From: Tricholomella constricta
Lineage: Eukaryota > Basidiomycota > Agaricomycetes > Agaricales > Lyophyllaceae
Length of the DNA stretch: 64,000 bases
Direction: 5' to 3'
Assembly: GCA_013368375.1 (NCBI GenBank)
Contig: JAACJP010000011.1
Coordinates: forward strand, 744,001 to 808,000
Shown here: positions 19,306-30,250 of the stretch, in pieces
Numbering within the stretch: position 1 is the stretch's first letter
Layout of the letters: every line of letters starts with the position of its first letter
Notes under the pieces: generated by a model
Told to the model about the DNA's origin: nothing
The model's database searches: none
Seen by the model: only the letters and a program-made list of their open reading frames with translations
Program-made: the position numbers and the translations under genes

Positions 19306-22160
19306 GTGGAAGCCGTTCTTCCAGGGTTTAAAGGCAAGGTTTACATGGACCTTGCTAACTTTGATCGATACGACGTGATTATAGGCACGCCGTTTATGCG
19401 CGCAAACAACGTCGTGCTGGACTTTAACCGTGACGAAGTTGTCGTCAATGGAGTCGCTACACCAGCGACTAAAGTAAAAATGGAGGATACCGATGGCCGA
19501 GTTAGACGCCATCGGTCATTGGAGAAACGAAGAGAATGACTAAAAGTCACAGTAGAAGATGATGATGATCCTGATAACGAGGGTAGGCCGATAAACAGCC
19601 TACCAAAGGATCACCCAGCACTTCTATTATCCGATGAAGAGTTTCAAGAAACTCTTAAGGAGGGGGATAAGCCACCTCCGAAGAAGAGAAAACCCCAACG
19701 ACAACAGCAGAAGGCACAAAACGAGCCTTCGAACGAACGAGCACGGACTCACGAGCCATGCGAAGAACGCCAGCGCGATAATGAAGCGCGTAAGACGAGC
19801 GGGGCCGATAAGGATACGGAATCAGAGCCGTATACGAATGCGAGTAATCGATCATTTTGGGATAGACCAAATCCACATCCACAATATGAGTGGATGTTCG
19901 ACCCACGGATGCCGCAAGAATGGAACGCAGTAATAGCGTCAATGCGGGCTCACGAAGGAAGAAATGTAGGCACGCGAGGACAAGCGTACCGAAATCCACG
20001 GCCTGAGGAAGTATCGGAGCCAACGGAAATGAATTTTCCGGTGAATATACAACGGGCTAAACGGCCGTTGTATCGGTTACCAGTGAAGGATGAGAGTGAC
20101 TTTGCTCTTGTAAAACTACGAGCTAGGTTTGATGTTAAACCCAGCAATAAAGACACAGCGCACATTCGCGCTGCAAGAACGGTGAACGGGAAAGGTAAGG
20201 CACCCAATGGAGGCCTTACCGCGGAAGATTATCCACGACTTCGCCAGCAATGGCATGACGAATTCGAAGATATGGTGGGTGGTACGAAACAACAGCTACC
20301 ACCCTGGCGGGAAGTCAATCACGAGATTACTCTCGTCGACGATGAGAAACAGTACCAGTACCACGCGCCGAGGTGCCCAATGTCCCTTCGCGAGGAATTC
20401 TACGCGAAGGTCAATCGGTATACAGATTCTAAATGGTGGGAGCCTCGTTCGGTAAAGCAAGCAGCGCCGCTGCTATGCATCCCGAAAAAAGACGGCTCCC
20501 TGAGAACACCCTTGGACGCACGGCAGCGTAACGACAATACGATCAAGGACGTTACGCCCTTGCCAGACCAAGAAATCATTCGCGAGGATGTTGCCAGAGG
20601 GAAGATACGATCAAAGATTGACTTAACGGATGCGTACGAACAAGTACGCATCCTCGAGAAGGACGTACACAAGACCGCCTTTGCAACGATAGCGGGAACG
20701 TACGTTAGCAACATAATGCAGATTGGGGACTGTAACGCCCCCGCAACATTTCAACGATTAATGACGTCAATTTTTCGGGACGTCATTGGGAAGTTTATGC
20801 ATGTATACTTGGACGACATATTCATATTCTCGAACTCCATCGAAGAACATGAAGATCATCTTCGAGTAGTGTTCGAGCAATTACGCGAACAGTCCCTTTA
20901 TTTGAAGTGGAAGAAATGCGAACTATATTCGGATCGCGTCGATTGCCTTGGTCATATAATTGACGACCAAGGAATTCATCCTGACGCCGATAAATTGGCA
21001 CGGATTCGCGATTGGAGGATTCCACGGAATTACAATGATATACAGCGATTCGTTGGACTGGTTAATTATCTGGGTCAATTCCTCCCAGATATATCCGCGT
21101 ATACTGGGCCACTAATGGCGATGACCGAGAATGGGTCGCCATTCTATTGGAGACCAATTCATCAACGATGCTTTGAAATGATAAAGCATATATATGTTGC
21201 ACGACGCCAATTATTCGGCCTATTCAACCGAAGACAGACGAACCAATTTGGATTATATGTGACGCCTCCAAGTCAGGCGTCGGTGCAATGTATGGTCAAG
21301 GACCTACATGGATCCAAGCTCAGCCGGCTGGATTCATGTCCAAAAAATTCACTAATGCACAGCAGAATTACGCTGTGCATGAACTCGAAACCTTAGCTAT
21401 TCTCGAAGCATTACTTAAGTGGGAGGATAAACTTGTGGGTTATAAAATCCACATCATTACCGACCACAAAGCCCTCGAATTCTTTAAGACCCAGGTGAAT
21501 TTATCAGGGAAACTACATTCCCTGCCAGTACCGACTAAGCCTTGGGACTCTATCGGAATGGACTTTATCGGTCCATTTCCAGAATCAAAGGGATATAACT
21601 ACCTATGGGTAGTAATTTGTCGTATGACGAGTATGGTGCATATGATACCCATACATACGACGATGACGGCAGCCCAATTATCATGGGTATACCTACGGGA
21701 GATCGTCAGGTTACATGGCCTGCCAAGCTCGATCGTAAGCGACCGAGATTCTAAGTTTACTTTGCGCTGGTGGCGCGAACTACATAAATTATTAGGAGCT
21801 AAGCTTCTAATGTCGACATCTTTCCATCCTCAGACGGATGGATAGACGGAGCGAGCCAATCGTAGTATTGGCCAGATATTTCGCGCCATTGTGAGGCATG
21901 ACCAAAAGGATTGGGTAGATCGTATACCCATGGCTGAGTTCGCGATAAATGCGAGCGTATCGGCTACCACCAAGTTCGCTCCATTTGAGTTGAATAGTGG
22001 ATACATGCCGTCCATGTTGAAAGAGATACGCTCAGACGGCGTAATACCAAAGGGAATTCGAGAATATGCTGAGCGCGCATTGCAGAACATAGCGGAGGCG
22101 CATGACGCTATAATCGAACGCGCGAGGCAAACAGGCGTCGATCCACTGGTCCGGAAATAA
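19306..22160 (+). pseudogene. pol: gag-PR end and pol remnant of element II copy 2
   Basis: The first segment (19,306-19,539) is the C-terminal part of the protease region (YDVIIGTPFMRANNVVLDF) and ends at TGA CTA (19,537-19,542). Pol continues in the same frame with 118 open codons before its first ATG at 19,894. RT is intact across IDLTDAYEQVRI and YLDD; the frame breaks in RNase H near 21,190 and the integrase zinc domain is deleted. The core motifs GMDFIGPFPESKG and VSDRDSKFTLRWW remain before the TAG at 21,843. Confidence 0.85.
19537..19542 (+). promoter_or_regulatory. TGA CTA readthrough-type stop, copy 2
   Basis: The in-frame UGA followed by CUA separates the gag-protease frame from the pol frame, exactly as in copy 3. 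UGA CUA is the best-known leaky stop context in eukaryotes. Confidence 0.65.
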
Positions 22161-22301
22161 AGGGGGGTGACTTGGTATATTTATCTACCAAGAACTTGAA
22201 CCTCCCCAAGGGACGCGCCCGGAAATTATGTCCAAAATCGTTGTTGCGCCCATACTACGCAACAAACGATGCAATGTTCCCTAATAGAACTCACCCGGAG
22301 C

Positions 22302-22814
22302 TGTTAGGGCGACCTCAGCTGCAGAGCTTAGTTGTGCTGGCAGAGGGGAATCCAATGTTATATTATGTACGATTAGAGAGAACGTAAGTAGACCTACCTG
22401 GCAGAGGGGAATCCAATGAGAATAGAGTAAAGGATTCCCCCATGTCAGGAGGATGACTATATACGAGTAAACTAATTGAGGGCCGGCTCTCTGGGGTGTA
22501 TGGTACGTAAATGATAACGGATGGGCAGCGGCGCGTGTATGTACACGTTCCCGACGCTGTCCGATCCTCGTGGCTCAGGGTGCGGGCGCACGAGGTCGGG
22601 ACGTCAGGAGTCGGGATCGGGCGCGCGCTGGAAGGGGAAGTAACGACAGGAAGTTATAAGTATGTACACCGATGCTTGGGGCGGAGCGTCGGGGTCGGGA
22701 TCGCGATCATCTGAGGAGCGGTCGGTCACGTGCTCGTCCGAGGAATCGGATGGTCACGTGCTCGTCCGAGGAATCAGGTGGTCACGTGATCACCAAACGG
22801 GTGTTCCCCTAACA
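22302..22814 (-). repeat. 3' LTR of element IV with CACGTG tandem repeats
   Basis: 513 bp, TGTTAGGG...CCCCTAACA on the plus strand. Near the U3 start (plus-strand 22,722-22,795) a 28-bp unit containing CACGTG is tandemly repeated; CACGTG lies at 22,727, 22,755 and 22,783. The solo LTR at 38,037-38,540 shares the ends and parts of the body but lacks these boxes. Confidence 0.85.
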
Positions 22815-25800
22815 TCACCCCCCCTTTTGAATCGCAACGACTCGGTGCGGGGTGACGGTGGCGAAGATGGCGGGGGATAGAGTGAAGATGCCACGAATGT
22901 GGCGTGGGGCGTCAGGGTTGTCGCGGTGAAATTTGCGTACCAGATCGGGGGCGGCGACATTTTCGCGAGGTTCCCAAGAAGCTTCTTCGTAACCATAGCC
23001 CTTCCACAGGACCTTGTACTGTAGTTTTTTGCGGAAGGTTCGGCTATCGAGGATCTTTTCAACTTCGTAATGGGGTTCGTCGTCGATTATGTCGGGGGGC
23101 GGAGGGGGATCGGACCGACGACCTTCGATTGGATCAGCGACAGCAGGGATGAGCTTCACGACGTGGGAGACTGGGTGGATACGCTTCATGGACTGGGGCA
23201 GCAGGAGGCGGTATGCAAGCGGGCCAACTCGCCTTTGCACGACGAAAGGGCCAAGGTAGCGATGCGACAACTTCTTAGATGGTCGGGTCGTAGAAATGTC
23301 GGTCGCGTCCAAGTATACCTTGTCGCCAGGTTGGTAGTCGGGCGTTGGGGCGTGTCGCTGGTTGTAATACCGCTCCATGTCGTCTTTGGCTTTTGACAGC
23401 GCCGCCTTGGCTTCCTCCTGTGCTTCCTTCATGCGCCGACCAGTGTCGAGCAGGAAGGGGGTCTGCTGCATCGCCGAATGTACATGGTTGTTGTAACTGA
23501 ATTCGGCGTCGGGCAGGAGGTCCTCCCAGTCGTTCTGGCGCTCATTGCAGAAGACTCGCAAGAACTGTTCCAGTTCCTGGTTGACACGCTCAGTCTGTCC
23601 GTCGGTCTGTGGGTGGTACACCGTCGAGGCCGACAACTTGATACCCAGGAGTCTGTACAGTTCGCGTGTGAACTCGGCGACGAACTGTGGACCTTGATGG
23701 GAGACGAACGTGTCGGGGAGACCGTGCAGCTTCCAGACGTGGCGACGGTAGAGGTTCGCGGCTCCTAGGGCCGAACAAGTCGTGTGTGACGCAATGAAGT
23801 GCGCGCGCTTTCCGACCGAATCCACGACATTCATGATCGCGTCGTGGCCGTTGGACTCTGGAAGTTCGGTGATGAAGTCGACCGATACGACATTCCATCA
23901 GCCTTCGGGGATGGGAAGAGGCTGCAGCTGTCCGACGGGGAGTTGGCGGCGAGGTTTCGTGCGCAGACACATGTCACAGGTGCTGGTGTACGAACCGATG
24001 AAGCGCGACGTTGCGCAACACCAGTTCGAGCGTCTTCCAGCGACCGGGGTGACCAGCGACCTTGGAGTCGTGGTGCTGCTCCACAATGCGTCGGTGAAGG
24101 TCTGGGACGTTCGGGACATAGATCCGTCCACGGAACGTGAGCAGACTGCCTTCCTCTCCCCACTCGCCAAAGCGAAGGGAGCGGCCGGCGATCTTGGATG
24201 CTTTGACCAGTTGCGCCGCTTTCGCGACCGCATCCTCCTGAGCTCCATCGCGATTGCCCTTGCAGATCGCTTTCAGCACATCATCCTCCTCTCCGACCAG
24301 TGCAAGGCCTTCAGTTGCACGAACGGCGAAGAATTCTGGTTTGAGCAGCACAATGTTGGCGTTGTCGGCACTTCCGTCGCCATGGTCGGGGCGACGCGAT
24401 AACGCGTCGGGTTTGCCCATGCTATGGCCAGGACGGTGGTGGAGGGCAAAGTCAAAGTTAGCGAGGTAAAGCGACCATCGGGCTTGACGCCGATTGAGTT
24501 TCTTCGCGGTGAGGAAGTACTCAAGGTTCTTGTGGTCGGTCCAGATCTCCACCTTGTGCTTTGCGCCCTCAATGAAGTGCCGCCACTCCTCCAGAGACCG
24601 GATGATCGCTAGCATCTCCTTGTCATGGATCTCGTAGTTCCGCTCGACTGTGTTCAAGCTTTTCGAGTAGAACGCGACCGGGTGCCACTTGCCATCGGAC
24701 GGCGACTCTTGCGACAGGACCGTGCCCTTGCGAAGTCGGACGAGTCGGCTTCGATGCGGTACGGTCGGTCGTCGTCGGGGAACATGAGGACTGGCCCGAC
24801 GTGATCGCAGACTTCAGAAGGGCAAAGGCCGACTGCTCCGACTCTCCCCACCGCCAGGCGACGTCCTTGCCCGTCAGATCGAACAGGGGTCGGGCGTGGT
24901 GCGAGAAGTCCTGGATGAATCGTCGGTAGAAATTGGTGAAGCCTAGGAACGCTTGCACCTCCTTCTTGTTCTTCGGCGCCGGCCATTCCAACACCCCAGC
25001 GACTTTAACCGGATCCATTTCCGCTTGCCCTTGCGAAATGATCAGCCCGAGATACTCGATCTTAGTCTGCTCGAATTCGCATTTCTCGGGCTTTAAGAAC
25101 AGCTGATGTTCGCGGAGTCGGTCCAGTACCAGTCGCGTGACCCGACGGTGTTCCTCTAGCGTCTTTGTATAAATCAAGATGTCATCGAGGTACACGCAAA
25201 CAACACCTTCGGCGATCAGATCGCGGAAGATATCATTCATCATGGTCTGAAATGTGGCGGGGCTGTTCGTGAGGCCGAAAAACATGACGAGCGGCTCGAA
25301 GAGGCCGCGATTCGTCCGAAACGCTGCCTTCCACTCGTCGCCTTCCTTGATCTGGACGTTGTTGTACCCCCATCGGACGTCCAACTTGGTGAAGTACCGC
25401 GCGCCGCGAAGGTTATTCACCAGTTCGCTAATGAGGGGCAGCGGGTATCGGTTCTTCACCGTGAGCGCATTGAGCGTCCGATAGTCCTGAACCAGTCGGA
25501 GCGACCTGTCCTTCTTCTTGATGAAGAAGACCGGCGACGTCATGGGCGACTTGGACGGTCGGATGCGACCTGTCTCGAGGTTCTCCTTGAGGAACGCGTC
25601 GAGTTCGACCTGTTCTGCCAGTGAGAGCGGGTAGACCTTCGTGCCCGTCGGCGACGCGCCCGGCTCCAGTTCGATGGCATGGTCCCATTGCTTGCGCTCT
25701 GGAAGGTTATCGAATGCGACTTTGGAGAAGACATCTTCAAAGTCATGGAGGTGGGTTGGTACTGCGTCGCGGAAAGTTCTGGGCACGGAGTTGGCAGCGT

Positions 25801-26440
25801 GTCCTTCCGCAAGTCGCTGCGATGTCGTTTGGCTGGCCCGAATATGTTCGGCGGTCGGAGTCGGATGGATCGCGGTCGCGAAGATGCGATCGCCATTCAG
25901 GAAGGTTTCCACCAGGAAGTCGTCAGACTCTGGGTCAGGTTCCTCCAGGATCGGGGTGTAGGGGAGGAACTCCTCCTCATCAGAGTCGTCCTCAACATAC
26001 GGGTTGGTTGGGGCTCGCAGGTCGGGCTCAGTCATCGGGATACCGTCAGCTCGACAGGCGCGAATTGCTGCGCGCACTCTGGTGCGTGCGCGCCGATCGG
26101 CTTTGACCTCGTCCTTGCAGGTGTCGCACTGCGTCGGACAGCGACTCATCTTCACCTCCTTGGTCTCCCAGTCGATCTCGGGGTTATGGTTTTTAAGCCA
26201 GTTGAACCCGAGGATCATGTCTTGCTTGCCTAACTGGGTGACCCCGAAGACGGCTCGTTCGGTATGACCGTTGTATCGCAAGACAGCTTCTACGATGCAA
26301 GAGACCGAACCGCCTTCGTTGAGGGTGCCATCCACATTGTAAACCGGGGATGGCTGACTAAGCACCTTGGTCGTGAGCTTGTGTTTCTCGACAAAAGCGA
26401 CATTGAGAAAACTGCCGGTCGCTCCGCTGTCCACCAGGGC
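22815..26440 (-). pseudogene. pol: pol of element IV (PR-RT-RH-IN-chromodomain), frameshifted
   Basis: Segments read in order: protease with classic ALVDSGATGSFLN (about 26,440-26,400); RT ([44 protein letters not shown]) ending in frameshifts near 24,800 and 24,730; RNase H (WTDHKNLEYFLTAKK, then SMGKPDALSRRPD) in 24,657-23,974; another break near 23,970-23,830; then the integrase core. The second catalytic Asp motif reads VSHQGPQF instead of VSDRGPQF, so the integrase is dead. The chromodomain PHYEVEKILDSRTF...VLWKGYGYEEASWEPREN is well preserved just before the LTR. It is typical of the fungal Tf2/chromovirus lineage. Confidence 0.9.
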
Positions 26441-26759
26441 AGTGACGGCATGCGACTCCTGGGTGTCGGTGGTCTCCAGTTCGACATTGAGCCACAGGGA
26501 TCTGGGGCAGGGGCAGGCAGCGGCGATGAAGCGACTAGGAAGTCGCTTTTCCCAGCGGGGTAGGCCACGACGCGACGGGGCGATCGGCTTTGCGACTGCG
26601 ATCGGTGTCGTCGGGTTGGAGGGGTTTTTTGTACGTCTTTGTTGGTCGGTTCACTCATCGGAATAGCAGCAATATTAGGTGTATTGGCGTATTCTACGGA
26701 TAAGGGAGCGAACCGATTACGACTAGACAACGGGGGCGTACGTTCCACCCGTTGTGTGA

Positions 26760-27039
26760 TTAAAAACCCTCCTCGGCGTCGGAGGCAGTCGCGTCGGCCG
26801 ACGATGGAGTCGGGTTGGCGGGGACAGCGTCCTTGCGAGCTAGACGTTCCATGATAAGCGCCTCCAGCTCATCATCGAGCATGTGGCGCACGTCCCAGCG
26901 CAAAGGGCAGTCACGAGAGTAGTGACCCTTTTTCTTGCACTGGAAACAGTGGTCGTCGGCAGGCGCGACTCGATCGCGCATCCGATCTACGTCCATTGGG
27001 ATGCCCTGGGGGATCGGCCTGGGGGCTGGTGCGACAGGA
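26760..27039 (-). pseudogene. gag: gag C-terminal remnant of element IV
   Basis: Reads PQGIPMDVDRMRDRVAP, then the zinc knuckle CFQCKKKGHYSRDC and a helical tail LDDELEALIMERLARKD ending at a stop at 26,760. The upstream part of gag is replaced by element II sequence at 27,040. The reading frame differs from the pol frame at 26,440. Confidence 0.8.
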
Positions 27040-27280
27040 CCCACCCACTGAGCGTAAGGACACGAATTCGCAACTAGCTGGCACTGAAAGCGTGCCAGCT
27101 ATTCAAGTACCTCCGGAGGCTAAGGATGGCCGTGTTCCATTAGCGAAAGAGTGGAACAACCGGATCGCTTACCAGCGTCTGAGAAATGCTGATCTATCAT
27201 GGAGCAAGTTCACGAATTATGACGACCAAGGAGTCGTCTTTGAAGGACATATGCCTGTGGATGAGATGGCGAGGCAATGA
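27040..27280 (+). repeat. Displaced mid-gag segment of element II
   Basis: Nearly identical to 28,061-28,300 and to 10,138-10,380. It precedes, in the same orientation, sequence that normally lies upstream of it, so it forms a direct repeat about 1.02 kb apart. This is the signature of a duplication or of recombination between two copies. Confidence 0.85.
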
Positions 27281-27281
27281 C

Positions 27282-30247
27282 AAAGTCCACCAGCGCAGAA
27301 TACACTAGGATTAGAATCGGAGGAACCTTGGCCGATAGCAAGCACCAATGTGCCGGGGAGCTTGGCCGACGAATTGGCCAGGTCATATCGACCTGGCCCC
27401 ACGGCAGGAAGCAGATGGCCAGACAGCCGTCTGTCAAGTAGAGCGTTCGGGGCGTCCACCCTGAGCATAGTCAAGATGGAGTCGGACGAAGACGACTTGT
27501 CCGACCCCGAGGCCAATGAAGAAGAAGCCAGCGATAGGGAATTGCTGGCGCTAAAAGTGAAGCAATTCTGGGACACCACCGATGTTGTTAGCGAACATCG
27601 ACGAAGACAACTAGAGGAACGAGCGGATAGGCTCGTTCTACGATCAACCGGAGCACAGTCCGTTGGAGAAATGGTCGTACAGGAGTATGCCGACCGATAC
27701 TTGGAAGCGCTGTCCGTAGTAGTTACGGAATACAGGAAGAAGTACCCTAAGGGAACTTCGAATTCAGCAGTCAGCTCGATCGCTGGGACTCCTATACCTA
27801 AGAAAGCTCCGCTCAACAAAGGAAAAGGTCGTTGGGATGACCTTTTCACCCCGCAAGCAGTGGCCTCGGGATCGAACCAGCCTCTTGATGAGGCTGCTAT
27901 GGCAGTATCTGCGCTGCATCAAGCGCGCCAGTTAGGAGAATCTGACGACGATTATCGTCGTCGGGCCGCGGCAGCGAAACACGAAAGAATGACTCGCGAA
28001 GAGCACCTTGCGCAACCACAAGGTTCCCGATGGGCCCCTGTTAGTGAGTCTACATTAGACCCACCCACTGAGCATAAGGACACGAATTCGCAACTAGCTG
28101 GCACTGAAAGCGTGCCAGCTATTCAAGTACCTCCGGAGGCTAAGGATGGCCGTGTTCCATTAGCGAAAGAGTGGAACAACCGGATCGCTTACCAGCGTCT
28201 GAGAAATGCTGATCTATCACGGAGCAAGTTCACGAATTATGACGACCAAGGAGTCGTCTTTGAAGGACATATGCCTGTGGATGAGATGGCGAGGCAATGG
28301 GCCTCGCAAACTCAAGGTTCGGATGGTGGGTTAGTAACTGGATTGGAAGCCGTCGAAAAGAATAATTCGACGGCGATAGCTAACGGTCGTCGAGACATGC
28401 GGGTTCGAATAAGTGAACCCGCGGAATATGCGCAGCCTCGAGCTCAGACTCGAGGCTATTCAATGCCTGCTCCGATCCGCCGGAGTCAATCAATTGCGGA
28501 TGGAATACATGCTGCCGGAGAGCAGCATAAAACTAAGATGCATGAGCGATTGCATCAATTAATGCACGAGCGTTTGTCGGTACGACTGTCGCTTCCGGAC
28601 GGGATGAAATCTCGGCGTGCGGACTCAAAGTCCGTAGGCACTTATAGTGGAAGTGCAAAGTTCGGCGACCTTGAAGAATGGCTGTCGAGCCTCGTCGTGA
28701 TGCTGGCAGTGAGCCAGTTTGGAGGAGAAGAACGCGACCAAGAGCGCGTTCTGATAACATCCGAGTTTCTCGATGGCGAAGCTTGAAAGTGGTATAATCG
28801 CCACGTTATACATGTGAACCGCGAGAAGCAGTTCTGGATGTTTGAAGACGTCGTACTTGGATTGTATGACCGGTTCGTGCTACCCTCAACCATGCAAGAT
28901 GCTCGTAACAACTTTAATGCCGTTACTTACTCGGCGAGCAAAGGAATACAAGGTTTATATGATGACCTTGTGGACCATGCCATGAATATGGCAGCAAGAA
29001 CGGACGATTGGACGTTCCTGGAGAAATTCCTCAAGACACTTCCGCGTGAGATGCGGAAGGCATTATTCGATGACAGGCTATCACCCGAAATCAACACGGC
29101 CCCAGAGTTCCTAGCGGTGGGCTTAGCACACCAAGCCACCCAGAAGACGGCTGATTACTTTGAGCGGAACATAACCGCTCAGCGAAGTCAACCGAGTCAA
29201 CCGCGGAAACCAGATGGGGGGCGAGTAAACACCCCACAAAACAATTTCAACAGGACTCGACATGTGTTTGGCGCACTTAATGAAAAACCATACGCCAAGC
29301 TAGCGTATCAGGATCAACCGGGACGTGGAGAGCAAAAGCCCCACGTCGAGAAACCAGCGATGAAGACGGGAGATCATCCGCGTTACGATCAGACCAAAAA
29401 CCACGATCATCACAACCACCCCCCGGGGGAAGTGTGCTTTAATTGTGAGAAACTAGGGCATTTTGCAAAAGATTGCAAACAGCCCAAGAAACAGCGAGCG
29501 TTCCTACGGGCCGCACGTACAGCGGCACCTGACGCAGCAAGTGAGGCGGACGACGAAGATACTTCTCCCGAGGACCCGGATGGACGAGACAATGGACGCC
29601 CTGAGACCGAGGCGGACAATGAAGACGAAGGCGATGAGTTCGTAGATATGGAGGTCTACGAAAATGAATACTATGCTCGGGACGATGAGACCGAGCGTAT
29701 GTTTGCAATGACAGAAGTCATTGCGTCAGAAGAATGCAATGATAAACCACCAAGTCGTAAAGTGAAAGTGCGGACGGGTAGGGACAAGATTGCTCGTCCC
29801 GTAGTCCCGATAAAGGACAAGGAGTGCCTGGTCACCTACATTAATGTAGGTGGACATGAGGCTTGGACCCTCTGGGATTCCGGGAGTACGACTACCGGAC
29901 TTACGCCGTCATTCGCTCAAGTGGCCGATATTCGAGTGTTTCCGTTGGAGGATCCATTAATCCTCCAGCTCGGAACTAAAGGAAGTCGGGCCACAGTAAA
30001 TTTTGGCACGACGGTGGAAGCCGTTCTTCCAGGGTTTAAAGGCAAGGTTTACATGGACCTTGCTAACTTTGATCGATACGACGTGATTATAGGCACACCG
30101 TTTATGCGCGCAAACAACGTCGTGCTGGACTTTAACCGTGACGAAGTTGTCGTCAATGGAGTCGCTACACCAGCGACTAAAGTAAAAATGGAGGATACCG
30201 ATGGCCGAGTTAGACGCCATCGGTCATTGGAGAAACGAAGAGAATGA
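27282..30247 (+). pseudogene. gag: gag-protease of element II copy 3 (one nonsense mutation)
   Basis: Same frame throughout (27,350-30,247) apart from TGA at 28,784-28,786 (copy 1: CGA). After the capsid region comes a zinc knuckle (CFNCEKLGHFAKDC, with Glu replacing the conserved Gly), an acidic linker (ASEADDEDTSPEDPDGRDN), then a retropepsin-type protease: LWDSGSTTTGLTPSF with the catalytic Asp codon at 29,876, followed by the ILQLGTKGSRATVNFGT region and DVIIGTPFMRANNVVLDF, the family's hydrophobic-hydrophobic-G near the end. The frame ends at the TGA of the TGA CTA junction. Fusion of protease to gag rather than pol is a notable arrangement. The start codon is lost by truncation. Confidence 0.87.
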
Positions 30248-30250
30248 CTA
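30245..30250 (+). promoter_or_regulatory. TGA CTA readthrough-type stop between gag-PR and pol, copy 3
   Basis: The gag-protease frame stops at TGA and the same frame is open for 118 further codons before the first pol ATG (30,602), so translation of pol needs suppression of this stop. The following CTA gives the UGA CUA context known to promote readthrough. All three element II copies keep it. Confidence 0.7.

Larger units (their letters stand above)
19243..22301 (+). mobile_element. Element II copy 2, truncated and internally deleted
   Basis: Starts abruptly inside the protease-distal part of gag-PR (equivalent to 29,951 of copy 3) and ends in the region after the integrase core, where the LTR of element IV begins. 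Relative to copy 3 it has a 2-bp insertion in RNase H (near 21,190), a deletion of roughly 800 bp joining RNase H to the integrase core (near 21,507), a C-to-T stop (TAG 21,843-21,845), a 16-bp deletion between ACGCGCG repeats (near 22,118) and a deletion of about 110 bp near 22,236. It is clearly dead, but it preserves CGA (20,608-20,610) where copies 1 and 3 have TGA. Confidence 0.88.
22302..27039 (-). mobile_element. Chromodomain Ty3/gypsy element IV (Tf2-like), decayed and 5'-truncated
   Basis: In minus orientation: a gag remnant with zinc knuckle, protease, RT, RNase H, integrase, chromodomain, polypurine tract (AAAAGGGGGGGTGA) and a 513-bp 3' LTR at 22,302-22,814. The 5' LTR and most of gag are missing; at 27,039/27,040 it abuts a fragment of element II gag. 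Several frameshifts and a mutated integrase catalytic residue show that it is inactive. Plus-strand relatives lie at 37,843-40,362, and a related solo LTR is at 38,037-38,540. Confidence 0.9.
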
